NCBI GenBank assembly: GCA_019313725.1
Contig: JAFDAT010000026.1
Location: 1 to 27,110 of the forward strand
Direction: 5' to 3'
DNA: 27,110 bases
Source of the DNA: Deltaproteobacteria bacterium
GTDB taxonomy: Bacteria; Desulfobacterota; Desulfobacteria; Desulfobacterales; B30-G6
Position numbers and translations under genes: made by a program. Below, in pieces: positions 1-7,501 of the stretch. The notes beneath the pieces are model-generated. The model saw only the letters and a program-made list of their open reading frames with translations. It did no database searches and was not told the origin of the DNA. Every line of letters begins with the position of its first letter. Positions within the stretch are counted from its first letter, which is position 1.

Positions 1-72
1 CCTCGTCTGGTGGACGCACTGGAGGTGCTGGTGAAGTTGATTCATCCTGAACTTTTCGAGGAGACAGATTGA
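1..72 (+). CDS. C-terminal end of an ABC transporter substrate-binding protein (BtuF-like), partial
   Basis: An open frame runs from the first base to a TGA at 70-72 and encodes 23 residues. It begins PRLVDALEVLVKLIHPE, which resembles the last helix of class III periplasmic binding proteins of the BtuF/FhuD type (these often end in a Leu-rich helix followed by HPE). The stop overlaps the TTG start of the permease at 69, as expected in a binding protein-permease-ATPase operon. Such a protein would bind a corrinoid or metal chelate in the periplasm and deliver it to the permease. Only the end is visible, so the family call rests mainly on context. Confidence 0.65.
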   Translation, partial: PRLVDALEVLVKLIHPELFEETD

Positions 73-1076
73 ATCCGAAGACGCCCTTGATTCTTAAACG
101 CCTATTGGCGGTTTCAGTCCTGCTGGCCGGGGCACTGCTTGCCGCGATGTTTCTCGGCCTTTCCATGGGATCTTCGGGGACCAGTTTTCAAGCGGTGTAC
201 ACGTCACTCTTCGGAACGGGTGACGATAGTGTGCTCGGCATGATTATCTGGCGTATCCGCCTCCCCCGGGTGATTCTGGCCGCGCTGGTGGGGGCGACCC
301 TTTCCCTGGGCGGGCTCGTTTTTCAAGCGCTTTTGCGAAACCCGCTGGCAGAACCCTATATTTTGGGCATTTCGGGGGGCGCAGCCATCGGCGCCATTAT
401 CGGCATTCTGATGGGCCTGTCGCGGTTTCCCGGTGTGAGCCTTACCTCTTTTACGGGAAGCCTCCTGACCCTTCTGCTCATACTGGGGATCTCTACCGGG
501 CAGTCCATTCTCAAGAAAAATTCCATTCTGCTGTCCGGCGTGATGGTCAACGCCTTTTGTTCTGCGGTGATCATGTTCCTGGTTTCGTTGACCCGGGACG
601 CCAAACTGCACAGTATTATCTTCTGGCTCATGGGCGACCTTTCGCTGGGCACCATTCAGCAGACCGGTATGCTGTCATTGCTGCTGCTTCCGTGTTTCAT
701 TCTCATTTTCTGGCTTTCCAACACCATGAACCTGCTGCTGATGGGGCGGGAGATGGCCCAGACCATGGGGATTAATATCAGAGCGGTGACCCTGACCCTG
801 TTGATAACGACATCTTTCATGGTCAGTGCCACGGTCAGCCAGTGCGGGCTCATCGGATTCGTGGGTTTGGTGATACCCCATTTTTTTCGTCTTCTCCTCG
901 GCCCGGACCACCGCGTACTGGCGCCTGCCTGCATACTGGGGGGGGGCGCCTACATGGTGATCTGTGACATTCTGGCGAGAACGCTCCCGAACCAAGGTGA
1001 AATGCCGGTCGGGGTGATAACGGCCATGATCGGAGCCCCCTTGTTCATCTTCCTGTTGAAACGGAGCGGAAGATGA
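69..1076 (+). CDS. FecCD/BtuC-type ABC transporter permease, probably for cobalamin
   Basis: A 335-residue, very hydrophobic protein with the length and pattern of FecCD-family permeases (about ten membrane segments). Seen in the sequence: an N-terminal membrane segment (about residues 12-32); the family motif around residues 63-110 (RLPRV, then LLRNPLAEPYILGISGGAA); and the late GLIGFVGLVIPH motif with a following LP.QGEMPVG stretch, both typical of BtuC/FhuB-type subunits. It would form the inner-membrane channel. The start is an unusual TTG at 69, overlapping the stop of the upstream binding protein and preceded by a GAGGAGA ribosome site at 58-64. Its stop overlaps the ATPase start (ATGA at 1073-1076), so all three are translationally coupled. 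Substrate specificity (B12 rather than siderophore or haem) is inferred from the cobalamin riboswitch and BtuB-like receptor downstream. Confidence 0.9.
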   Translation: MNPKTPLILKRLLAVSVLLAGALLAAMFLGLSMGSSGTSFQAVYTSLFGTGDDSVLGMIIWRIRLPRVILAALVGATLSLGGLVFQALLRNPLAEPYILGISGGAAIGAIIGILMGLSRFPGVSLTSFTGSLLTLLLILGISTGQSILKKNSILLSGVMVNAFCSAVIMFLVSLTRDAKLHSIIFWLMGDLSLGTIQQTGMLSLLLLPCFILIFWLSNTMNLLLMGREMAQTMGINIRAVTLTLLITTSFMVSATVSQCGLIGFVGLVIPHFFRLLLGPDHRVLAPACILGGGAYMVICDILARTLPNQGEMPVGVITAMIGAPLFIFLLKRSGR

Positions 1077-1888
1077 AAAATGCCATAAAAGCCAATGGGC
1101 TGAGTTATGCTTATGGCAGAACCGAGGTGCTGAAACAGGTCTGCTTTTCCGTTGAACAGGGTGATTTTTTTACCATTATCGGACCCAACGGATCCGGGAA
1201 AACAACGCTCATGAAGCTGCTGTCGGGAATCGAAAAACCAGTTGGCGGAACATTGGATATTCTCGGGCGGGTTATACAGAGCTACAAAAAAAAGGATCTG
1301 GCCAAAAAGATCGCTTTTGTTCCTCAAATAGTACCGATGGATTTTCCGTTCAGCGTAATGGAAGTGGTGTTGATGGGGAGATCTCCCTACCAGGGCACAC
1401 TTGGCCTGGAAAGGCCCAGGGATATTGAGAAAGCGAAACAGGCCATTGTTTTTACCGGGGTGGAGCATCTGGCCGACAGGAAATTGAACGCGTTGAGCGG
1501 TGGCGAAAGGCAGCGTGTCTTCATTGCCAGGGCGATCTGCCAGGAACCGGAAATTATGCTGCTGGACGAACCCACGGCTTCTCTGGATCTGGCCCATCAG
1601 ATTCGTATCATGGACCTGATGGAAAAGCTGAAGAGAGAAAAAAAGATTACCATTGTTATGGTATCCCATGACCTGAATCTGGCAGCCATGTATGGTACCC
1701 GTCTGCTGCTGCTGAACAGGGGTGAAATTGTCAAAATCGGACTTCCCCAGGAGGTGCTGACCTTTCAAACCTTGGAGAATGCCTACGGTTGTACGTTGCT
1801 GGTGGATGAAAGCCCGCTGGGAAACTTTCCGCGGGTTACGCTGGTGCCCGGAAAATTTATCCAGCCACGACGCGAAAAAAAGCCTTGA
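1073..1888 (+). CDS. ABC transporter ATP-binding protein, BtuD/FepC type
   Basis: A 271-residue ATPase that would power the permease encoded just upstream. Visible motifs: Walker A GPNGSGKTT at residues 37-45, Q-loop Q85 (FVPQ), signature LSGGE at 141-145, Walker B ending in D165-E166 (LLLDEP), D-loop SLD at 170-172 and the switch histidine H199 (VSHD). A C-terminal extension after about residue 230 is usual in this subfamily. The start overlaps the permease stop by four bases. The gene ends 35 bases before the cobalamin riboswitch, and no clear intrinsic terminator lies between them, so transcription may run on into the riboswitch leader. Specificity for cobalamin is inferred from context. 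Confidence 0.92.
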   Translation: MKNAIKANGLSYAYGRTEVLKQVCFSVEQGDFFTIIGPNGSGKTTLMKLLSGIEKPVGGTLDILGRVIQSYKKKDLAKKIAFVPQIVPMDFPFSVMEVVLMGRSPYQGTLGLERPRDIEKAKQAIVFTGVEHLADRKLNALSGGERQRVFIARAICQEPEIMLLDEPTASLDLAHQIRIMDLMEKLKREKKITIVMVSHDLNLAAMYGTRLLLLNRGEIVKIGLPQEVLTFQTLENAYGCTLLVDESPLGNFPRVTLVPGKFIQPRREKKP

Positions 1889-1897
1889 CTAAAGCCT

Positions 1898-1903
1898 TAT
1901 AAT
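1898..1903 (+). promoter_or_regulatory. Possible -10 box for the riboswitch transcript
   Basis: A perfect TATAAT lies ten bases after the ATPase stop and about 20 bases before the first riboswitch stem, where a dedicated promoter would be expected. No good -35 box stands at the correct distance: TTGACT at 1885-1890 is only 7 bases upstream. The call is therefore weak. Confidence 0.3.
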
Positions 1904-1922
1904 TCCTTATTTGCAGATATAA

Positions 1923-2118
1923 CGTTCAGGTGCCAGAAATGGAGGCCATTGACACAAGCCTTCATTTGGCTCAATAGGGAATTCCGTGAAACTCGGAGAC
2001 GGACCCGCCGCTGTAATCAGGGACGAACGTCACACCAGCCACTGTTCCGATCCAATTGGAATGGGAAGGCGTGGCCAGTAGGATGATCTGAAAGTCAGAA
2101 GACCTGCCTGGATGAACG
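1923..2118 (+). promoter_or_regulatory. Cobalamin (adenosylcobalamin) riboswitch
   Basis: The conserved parts of a cobalamin riboswitch occur in order. A closing stem pairs CGTTC (1923-1927) with GAACG (2114-2118). AGGTGCC is at 1928-1934. The AATAGGGAA...GTGAAACTCGGAGACGG core starts near 1974, followed by CCGCCGCTGTAATC. GCCACTG (2039-2045) pairs with the GGGAAGGC region (2073-2080), and the B12 box AGTCAGAAGACCTGCCT is at 2093-2109. It lies upstream of the DUF4465/TonB-receptor/secreted-protein genes and should turn them off when cellular cobalamin is high. A perfect hairpin (CGCTGTC 2117-2123 with GACAGCG 2141-2147) shares bases with the closing stem and may belong to the switching region. 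Confidence 0.96.
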
Positions 2119-2170
2119 CTGTCAGACCCGTGGATAAGTGGACAGCGCTTGATCAGAGGATAAAAAAGGG

Positions 2171-2206
2171 AATCCCGGATCGATTGAATCGATCCGGGAT
2201 TTTTTA
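2171..2206 (+). terminator. Intrinsic terminator downstream of the cobalamin riboswitch
   Basis: A perfect 15-base inverted repeat (AATCCCGGATCGATT at 2171-2185 and its complement at 2187-2201) is followed at once by a T tract. This is a textbook Rho-independent terminator. It stands between the riboswitch and the first regulated gene (start 2295), so it is probably the expression platform: ligand binding would favour termination. CGATCC at 2048-2053 inside the aptamer could pair with GGATCG in the left arm (2178-2183) as an antiterminator. That is only six pairs and could be chance. Confidence 0.85.
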
Positions 2207-2294
2207 TTTTTGGGATCAGAAAAGAGATACCTCATCATTATAGCGGATAACTTCGAACGAATTTACATTTATTGTGCAAGACCCTGGAGGAAAA

Positions 2295-3767
2295 ATGAAA
2301 AAATTGGCAGTAATTATGTTTTGTCTGAGTGTGATTCTATCGGCGAAGAGTTTTGCAGCGGGAATCAGTGATCTGGAGGATTTGAGCCTTTCAGCAAATG
2401 CGTACTGGAACGGGTCGGATCTGGAAGGATCCTACAGCGCCACCGATTCCTTTGTCAGCGGAGCAGCGTCCCTCAACAACTTCTATGCCTACGATGCGGG
2501 TTTCATGTTCAGCTCGTGGGGGGGATTCGCATACTCAAATAGTACGGATACTGTAACGACGGGATTGGCCGGTCAATACAATGCCATTGCAGGAAGCGGC
2601 CAGGGCGGGAGCGAAAATTATGCTGTGGGGTACTGCAATCTTTTTGCCGAAGGGCAACCGGCAATAACGTTCTCAACCGCACAGGTCGTTTCCGGCGCCT
2701 TTTTTTCCAATACCAATTATGCGTACTATTCCATGCTCAACGGGGATGCCTTTGCCAAGAAATTTGGCGGGGATTCCGGTGACGAGACGGATTGGCTTTT
2801 GCTGACCATTACAGGCAAAGACGCAGACGGGAATACGGCCGGGACGGTGGATTTCTATCTGGCTGATTTTCGTTTTGCCGACAATGCGGATGATTACATT
2901 GTCGATGATTGGGCCGAGGTGGATTTGAGCAGCCTGGAAACAGTGAAGACCCTTGAATTTTCCATGACTTCCTCCGATTCCAGTGCGTGGGGCATGAACA
3001 CGCCCGCTTATTTTGCCATGGACACTCTGAACGTGACCGGAGATTTTGAAAACCTTTCCCTTGTCGCCGAATCGTTTTGGAACGGGTCCGCCCTGGACGG
3101 TTCATACACGGCCACAGATCAGTTCACCAGTGGGATGGCCAGCTATAATAACTATTATGCATACGATAAAGACTGGGATTTTCATTCCTGGAGCGGCTTT
3201 GCCTATACGAATTCCCAGGACACCACGGCCACCGGGCTGGACGGCCAATACATGGCCATTGCCGGGGGCGGTGCCAAAGGATCGGCAAATTATGCCATAG
3301 GCTACTGCAATGCGTATGCACCGGCACAGCCGGAAGTTACCTTTGACGAGATTCAGACCGTTTTGGGCGCCTATTTTACCAACACCAATTATGCCTATTA
3401 TTCCATGTTGAACGGGGACGGTTTTGCCAAGAAGTTCGAAGCAGGCGACTGGTTTAAATTGACCATAACAGGTAAAGATGCGAGCGGCGCTGAAACCGGC
3501 AGCATCGATTTTTTGCTTGCAGATGGTGTGGAAATCATCGACATTTGGACCTGGGTGGATCTCAGCAGCCTGGGTGAGATCAAAACCATTGCATTCAGCC
3601 TCACCTCGTCGGATTCGGACCCAGTCTACGGTATGAATACACCGGCCTATTTTGCCATTGACAGCATCAACGATCCTGAGCAAGAAAACGAAAATCCGGA
3701 TCAAGATGATAATAATGATCCGCTCGGATGTTTCATCGGTGTATCCGGAATGGGGATGCAATTTTAA
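2295..3767 (+). CDS. Secreted protein with two tandem DUF4465 domains and a short CFI tail
   Basis: A 490-residue protein with a signal peptide (KK at 2-3, hydrophobic core to about residue 20, likely cleavage after SFAA). Two homologous domains follow, about 27-247 and 251-459. Both carry WNGS, a SW.GFAY.NS.DT motif, GQY.AIAG, NYA.GYCN, TNYAYYSMLNGD and MNTPAYFA.D. These match my memory of DUF4465, a secreted beta-sandwich family. An Asp/Asn-rich linker (460-476) leads to a terminal GCFI at 478-481 followed by nine residues. ATG 2295 is preferred over an upstream in-frame GTG because GGAGG lies at 2286-2290 and the signal peptide starts here. It is the first gene after the riboswitch and precedes the TonB receptor by 29 bases. 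DUF4465-type proteins occur in B12 loci of Bacteroidota, so a corrinoid-binding role is plausible but inferred. Confidence 0.88.
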   Translation: MKKLAVIMFCLSVILSAKSFAAGISDLEDLSLSANAYWNGSDLEGSYSATDSFVSGAASLNNFYAYDAGFMFSSWGGFAYSNSTDTVTTGLAGQYNAIAGSGQGGSENYAVGYCNLFAEGQPAITFSTAQVVSGAFFSNTNYAYYSMLNGDAFAKKFGGDSGDETDWLLLTITGKDADGNTAGTVDFYLADFRFADNADDYIVDDWAEVDLSSLETVKTLEFSMTSSDSSAWGMNTPAYFAMDTLNVTGDFENLSLVAESFWNGSALDGSYTATDQFTSGMASYNNYYAYDKDWDFHSWSGFAYTNSQDTTATGLDGQYMAIAGGGAKGSANYAIGYCNAYAPAQPEVTFDEIQTVLGAYFTNTNYAYYSMLNGDGFAKKFEAGDWFKLTITGKDASGAETGSIDFLLADGVEIIDIWTWVDLSSLGEIKTIAFSLTSSDSDPVYGMNTPAYFAIDSINDPEQENENPDQDDNNDPLGCFIGVSGMGMQF

Positions 3768-3796
3768 GATAGAACAGAAAAGCGTGTATACTTGAC

Positions 3797-5845
3797 ATGA
3801 AGCTAATGCATACAAGCCGATACCCGGTACCCGGAGCAGCACGATATATTCTGCTGGTTTTCCTCATGGTGCTGATAGGGGGGATCTCTGCGCCTTGTCT
3901 GGGGGGTGAAGATGATACGGCGGATGAAGGAACCGTTTCGGTTCAATCCCGTTTCGAACTGGATGAAATCGTAGTCACCGCCAGCAAGGTGGAGGAACCG
4001 GTCGCAAAGATACCTCGCAACGTGACGGTCATAACGGCCGAAGATATCGCGGAAGCGCCCAGCAACAACATTATCGATCTTCTGGGCAGGGAGGTTGGGC
4101 TAAACGTGCGCAGCCTCCAGGGTACTGACAGGCAGGCGGTTATCGATATCCGGGGTATGGGGGCGACTGCCGGCAGCAATGTGGTTGTCCTGGTGGACGG
4201 GGTAAAAATGAATTCCCCGGACCTGTCCGGCCCGGACCTGTCGTCTATCTCGCTGGATCAGATCGAACGCATCGAAATCATCAGGGGTTCCGGTGGTGTA
4301 CTTTATGGAGACGGTGCGGTTGGTGGTGTCGTCAACATCGTGACCAAAAAGGGAACTCTCCGAACGGAGGTTAAGGCCTCGGCAAGTTACGGGAGCTACA
4401 ATACTTTTGACACCTGGGCTTCGGTCAGGGGGGGGCACAAAGACCTGAGCTACAGCCTGAACGGGGCGTATCACGACTCGGACGGATACAGGGAAAATGG
4501 CGGGTTGAAACGGGGGGATGTGGCCGGGGCACTGGACTACCACCTGGGGGATTCCGTAACATTCAATCTGGCGGGTTCACACCATGTAGATGAATACGGC
4601 ATGCCCGGCCCGGTGAGCATAGACGTTGTGGACTCGGAGTCGGATCGTGTCAAGTCGCACTCTCCCGATGACGGAGGGGAGACCGAAGACAACCGGGTTA
4701 GCCTGGGACTCGAATTTGAAAGCGAGAGCCTGGGCTATCTTAAGATGGTGCGCGGATACAGATCGAGGGAAAACAGTTTCATCATCGGCTACAGTCCCAT
4801 CATTGAAAAAGAGGATCAGATATCCACAATCGATGAATCTGGAAAAACATTCCTGCTGACGTACGACAAGAGCTACGCGCTTTTTTCGCGGAAGCACAGT
4901 TTAATGCTGGGTGTCGACCATTATTTCATCGACTACATACGCGAAGAATTGCCCACTGGACCGCGCAAGAACAGCCGCACCGACAACCTGGGGTTCTTTG
5001 TCAATAACCGGTGGTCCCTGACAGAAGACCTGCTCTTTCAACTGGGATACCGGGGTAACCGCTATGAAGGCCGTTACCGGACGGATAAGCTGTTGGAATT
5101 TCCGGAAGGGAAACGCTGGGTCAACGGTGAAGAAGAAACCACCGATTGGTACAACGATGCCTGGGATCTGGGACTGACCTACTCGCCTTCGAAAGAGGTC
5201 AATCTGTTTGCCAGTTATGCCACCAGCTTTCGCATACCGAATGTGGATGAACTCGCCGTGGCAGAAGATGACCTGACCCCCCAGAAGGGTTATCACCTGG
5301 ATGCAGGGGGGCGTTTCCGGTTCATGGAGAAGCTGGAGTTCACCATTACCCTCTTCAACCTGGTCATCGAGGATGAGATCTATTACAGCGATGTCAATAA
5401 AAACTACGATGACAGTACCGTTCGCCGGGGGATTGAGGCGAATGTGAAGTACCATCTGGCCCAATCCTTTTTTGTCTGGGGCAACTACACCTACACCGAT
5501 GCGAGATTTGCGGACAAAGATACCGTGGTACCCCTGGTCCCCCAAAATATGGGATCGGCGGGGTTGGAGTGGCGCATTGTCGACCCTCTTTCGCTGTCAC
5601 TGACCGGAACCTATGTGGGCAGCCGCTACGACGGAAATGAGAACGAGTCCGTCCTCACGCACTACAGCAAGCTTGATCCCTACCAGGTGTTCGACACGCG
5701 GGCAACCTACCTGTACGGCAAGTTCAAGCTGTTTGCCGGCATGAACAATATGTTTGACGAGATGTATTCAACCGTCGCCTACAGCGAGGCGTATTATCCC
5801 ATGCCCGGGAGAAACGTTTACGCCGGGGTGGCCTGGAGCCTGTAA
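3797..5845 (+). CDS. TonB-dependent outer-membrane receptor, BtuB-like
   Basis: A 682-residue receptor. Seen in order: a signal peptide (hydrophobic stretch about 17-32, cleavage probably near 35-37), a TonB box LDEIVVTA at 55-62, a plug domain about 65-186 with DLLGREVGLNV, DIRGMG, VLVDGVKMN and IERIEIIRGSGGVLYGDGAVGGVVNI, then a beta-barrel to the C terminus with alternating aromatic strands. The final strand ends in VAWSL rather than a terminal Phe. The size and plug sequence fit BtuB-like receptors, and the cobalamin riboswitch upstream argues for a corrinoid substrate. It would move the ligand into the periplasm using TonB energy, for delivery to the binding protein encoded at the window edge. 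No strong ribosome site precedes ATG 3797; an in-frame ATG at 3806 is an alternative. Confidence 0.92.
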   Translation: MKLMHTSRYPVPGAARYILLVFLMVLIGGISAPCLGGEDDTADEGTVSVQSRFELDEIVVTASKVEEPVAKIPRNVTVITAEDIAEAPSNNIIDLLGREVGLNVRSLQGTDRQAVIDIRGMGATAGSNVVVLVDGVKMNSPDLSGPDLSSISLDQIERIEIIRGSGGVLYGDGAVGGVVNIVTKKGTLRTEVKASASYGSYNTFDTWASVRGGHKDLSYSLNGAYHDSDGYRENGGLKRGDVAGALDYHLGDSVTFNLAGSHHVDEYGMPGPVSIDVVDSESDRVKSHSPDDGGETEDNRVSLGLEFESESLGYLKMVRGYRSRENSFIIGYSPIIEKEDQISTIDESGKTFLLTYDKSYALFSRKHSLMLGVDHYFIDYIREELPTGPRKNSRTDNLGFFVNNRWSLTEDLLFQLGYRGNRYEGRYRTDKLLEFPEGKRWVNGEEETTDWYNDAWDLGLTYSPSKEVNLFASYATSFRIPNVDELAVAEDDLTPQKGYHLDAGGRFRFMEKLEFTITLFNLVIEDEIYYSDVNKNYDDSTVRRGIEANVKYHLAQSFFVWGNYTYTDARFADKDTVVPLVPQNMGSAGLEWRIVDPLSLSLTGTYVGSRYDGNENESVLTHYSKLDPYQVFDTRATYLYGKFKLFAGMNNMFDEMYSTVAYSEAYYPMPGRNVYAGVAWSL

Positions 5846-5850
5846 AGAAA

Positions 5851-6684
5851 ATGATGACCCGCAGACGATGGAACGACAATTGGCTGATACCCTGTATGGC
5901 AGTCTGGCTGGTCCTGTTGACAACCAGTGCGTGGGCCGGACCTTACCGCCCGGCTGCAGGGACTGAAGGTTCGCACGCCATCCACATGCTAGACGAAGCC
6001 TTTGTATACTGGGCGGATGGCTACCTGAACTACCAGGTCGGCGACAATGTGGACAGTACCTGGCAGACACCGGAAAAAGCCCTGGGTATGGCGCAGGGCA
6101 CATCGTTTGATGTGGTCTCACTGGGCGCGGCCGGCCGGGTCACCCTGACATTCGACTCGTCCATAAACGATGGTGATGGGTGGGATTTCGCGGTTTTCGA
6201 AAACGGGTTCGAAGATTCATTCCTGGAGCTGGCCTATGTGGAGGTCTCTTCCGACGGCACGACCTTTGTCCGTTTTGACAATGCCTCCCTGACCTCTGAT
6301 CCGGTTCCCAGTTTCGGAAGCCTGGACCCCACTAATATTGACGGTCTGGCCGGAAAGTACCATCAGGGGTATGGAACGCCGTTCGATCTGCAGTCACTGT
6401 CGGGGGAACCGGAAGTGACCCAGGGAGACGTCGACCTCTCAGCAATAACCCACGTCAGAATCACAGATATTGTAGGCGACGGAACCTACCTGGACTCATC
6501 CGGCCGGGTAATTTTTGACCTCTATCCCACCTTTGGAAGCGCGGGTTTTGATCTGGATGCCGTTGGTGTTTCCAACGGAGCTCCTTACCCCGAAGGAGAG
6601 TGGGTCCCACCGGACATTCCGCCGGAAAATGGCGAAGCCGGGTTTGGCAGCGTGGGCGGTTGCTTCATCAACACCCTTCGATAG
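5851..6684 (+). CDS. Secreted beta-rich protein of the B12 locus with a short GGCFI tail
   Basis: A 277-residue protein with a clear signal peptide (RRR at 4-6, hydrophobic 12-27, AWA cleavage after residue 29). The mature part is rich in Gly, Asp and aromatics, with motifs such as GDGWDFAVFENGFEDSF (108-124), AYVEVSSDGTTFVRF (128-142), GLAGKYHQGYGTPFDL (165-180), VRITDIVGDG (202-211) and GFDLDAVGV (232-240). This looks like a family of bacterial cell-surface proteins with a jelly-roll fold; I cannot name it with certainty. A Pro-rich linker leads to GGCFI at 269-273 and only four further residues. The gene begins five bases after the receptor stop, so it is almost certainly cotranscribed under riboswitch control. 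A role in corrinoid capture at the surface is inferred from context only. Confidence 0.82.
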   Translation: MMTRRRWNDNWLIPCMAVWLVLLTTSAWAGPYRPAAGTEGSHAIHMLDEAFVYWADGYLNYQVGDNVDSTWQTPEKALGMAQGTSFDVVSLGAAGRVTLTFDSSINDGDGWDFAVFENGFEDSFLELAYVEVSSDGTTFVRFDNASLTSDPVPSFGSLDPTNIDGLAGKYHQGYGTPFDLQSLSGEPEVTQGDVDLSAITHVRITDIVGDGTYLDSSGRVIFDLYPTFGSAGFDLDAVGVSNGAPYPEGEWVPPDIPPENGEAGFGSVGGCFINTLR

Positions 6685-6719
6685 TAGCAGAAGTTGACAC
6701 CCATACCTTGAAAATGCAG

Positions 6720-6748
6720 GTTTGAACGGCGGGTCCCGCCGTTCAAAC
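6720..6748. terminator. Inverted repeat at the end of the B12 operon, possible terminator
   Basis: A perfect 14-base inverted repeat (GTTTGAACGGCGGG at 6720-6733 with its complement at 6735-6748) stands 36 bases after the last gene of the operon and between convergent genes. It is followed by TTGCTACACTTTT, a poor T tract, so termination efficiency is uncertain. Its palindromic form could serve both directions. Confidence 0.55.
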
Positions 6749-6853
6749 TTGCTACACTTTTAAATTATCCGGGTGGAACGCATCCATGCTAAAGGAATGA
6801 TTCCAGCAGGGTGAATGAATAACTGGTGTTAAAACTTCAATTCTAAGGATAAT

Positions 6854-7501
6854 TTAAAAGAGGGAAATCGAGAATATAGCCAGATTACCCAGGATGTGAA
6901 TGACCATGGGAACCACCAGGTTTCGTTCCCTTTCATAGGCCAGGGCAAAGACAACCCCGCCGACGGTCTGTGCCAGCGGAAAACGTCCTCCCGTTGCATG
7001 GGCCAGCACGAACAGCAGGGTGCTGAAAACAACCCCCGTCCAGACACCCCACCGCCTGAAATATCCGTAGAGAATTCCCCTGAAAACGATTTCCTCGGCC
7101 ACGGGACTGACGATGCCGCCCACGAGAAAAAAAAGAAATATTCCGCCGGTTGAGTAGGGCAGCCCGGTCCTGATGAGGTCTGTGGGGGTGATCCCGGCTG
7201 AAACATACAGGGCAAGAAAACCTAAGGCAGCCAGGAGGCCGAAACCGGCTGACCAGAAAAGGCCCTTTTTAAAACCAGCCGTAAACCGGTTGGAATGCAG
7301 ACCGATGGCCGCGATTCCCCTGGTACACGACACATGGATCAGGGAGACAAGCAGCAGACCCTCCAGGATTCTGGCGGTCCCGATGAGGACGATGGGAGCG
7401 ATGGCTGTGGGCCAGGCCACCCAATGCAGGCCGGCTTCTACCGCCAGGATTATGGCGGCGGACGAGGCCAGTGTTTTCAGATCGATATTTTTTGTCGCCA
7501 T
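6854..7501 (-). CDS. CPBP-family intramembrane glutamic protease (CAAX/Abi type)
   Basis: A 215-residue membrane protein with about six hydrophobic segments. The CPBP (PF02517) motifs are present in order: EEIVFRG with E136, E137 and R141; a second motif with H168 (FVLAHATGG); and a third with H202 and N206 (VIHILGN). Members are intramembrane proteases, such as CAAX-end proteases, bacteriocin-immunity proteins or sorting proteases. The start ATG at 7501 (MATKNID) overlaps the end of the upstream membrane-protein gene by 25 bases, so the two are coupled. An in-frame ATG at 7534 would add 11 polar residues. The gene is convergent with the B12 operon. The substrate cannot be read from the sequence. 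Confidence 0.85.
   Translation of the reverse strand: MATKNIDLKTLASSAAIILAVEAGLHWVAWPTAIAPIVLIGTARILEGLLLVSLIHVSCTRGIAAIGLHSNRFTAGFKKGLFWSAGFGLLAALGFLALYVSAGITPTDLIRTGLPYSTGGIFLFFLVGGIVSPVAEEIVFRGILYGYFRRWGVWTGVVFSTLLFVLAHATGGRFPLAQTVGGVVFALAYERERNLVVPMVIHILGNLAIFSISLF

Noticed and set aside
950..1768. Long minus-strand open frame opposite the permease and ATPase genes
   Set aside because: It mirrors two genes with full motif sets and encodes no recognisable protein; similar antisense frames opposite ileS, secA and clpA were rejected for the same reason.
1885..1903. TTGACT and TATAAT as a complete promoter
   Set aside because: The spacing is 7 bases rather than about 17, so the two boxes cannot work together; only the -10 box was kept as a weak candidate.
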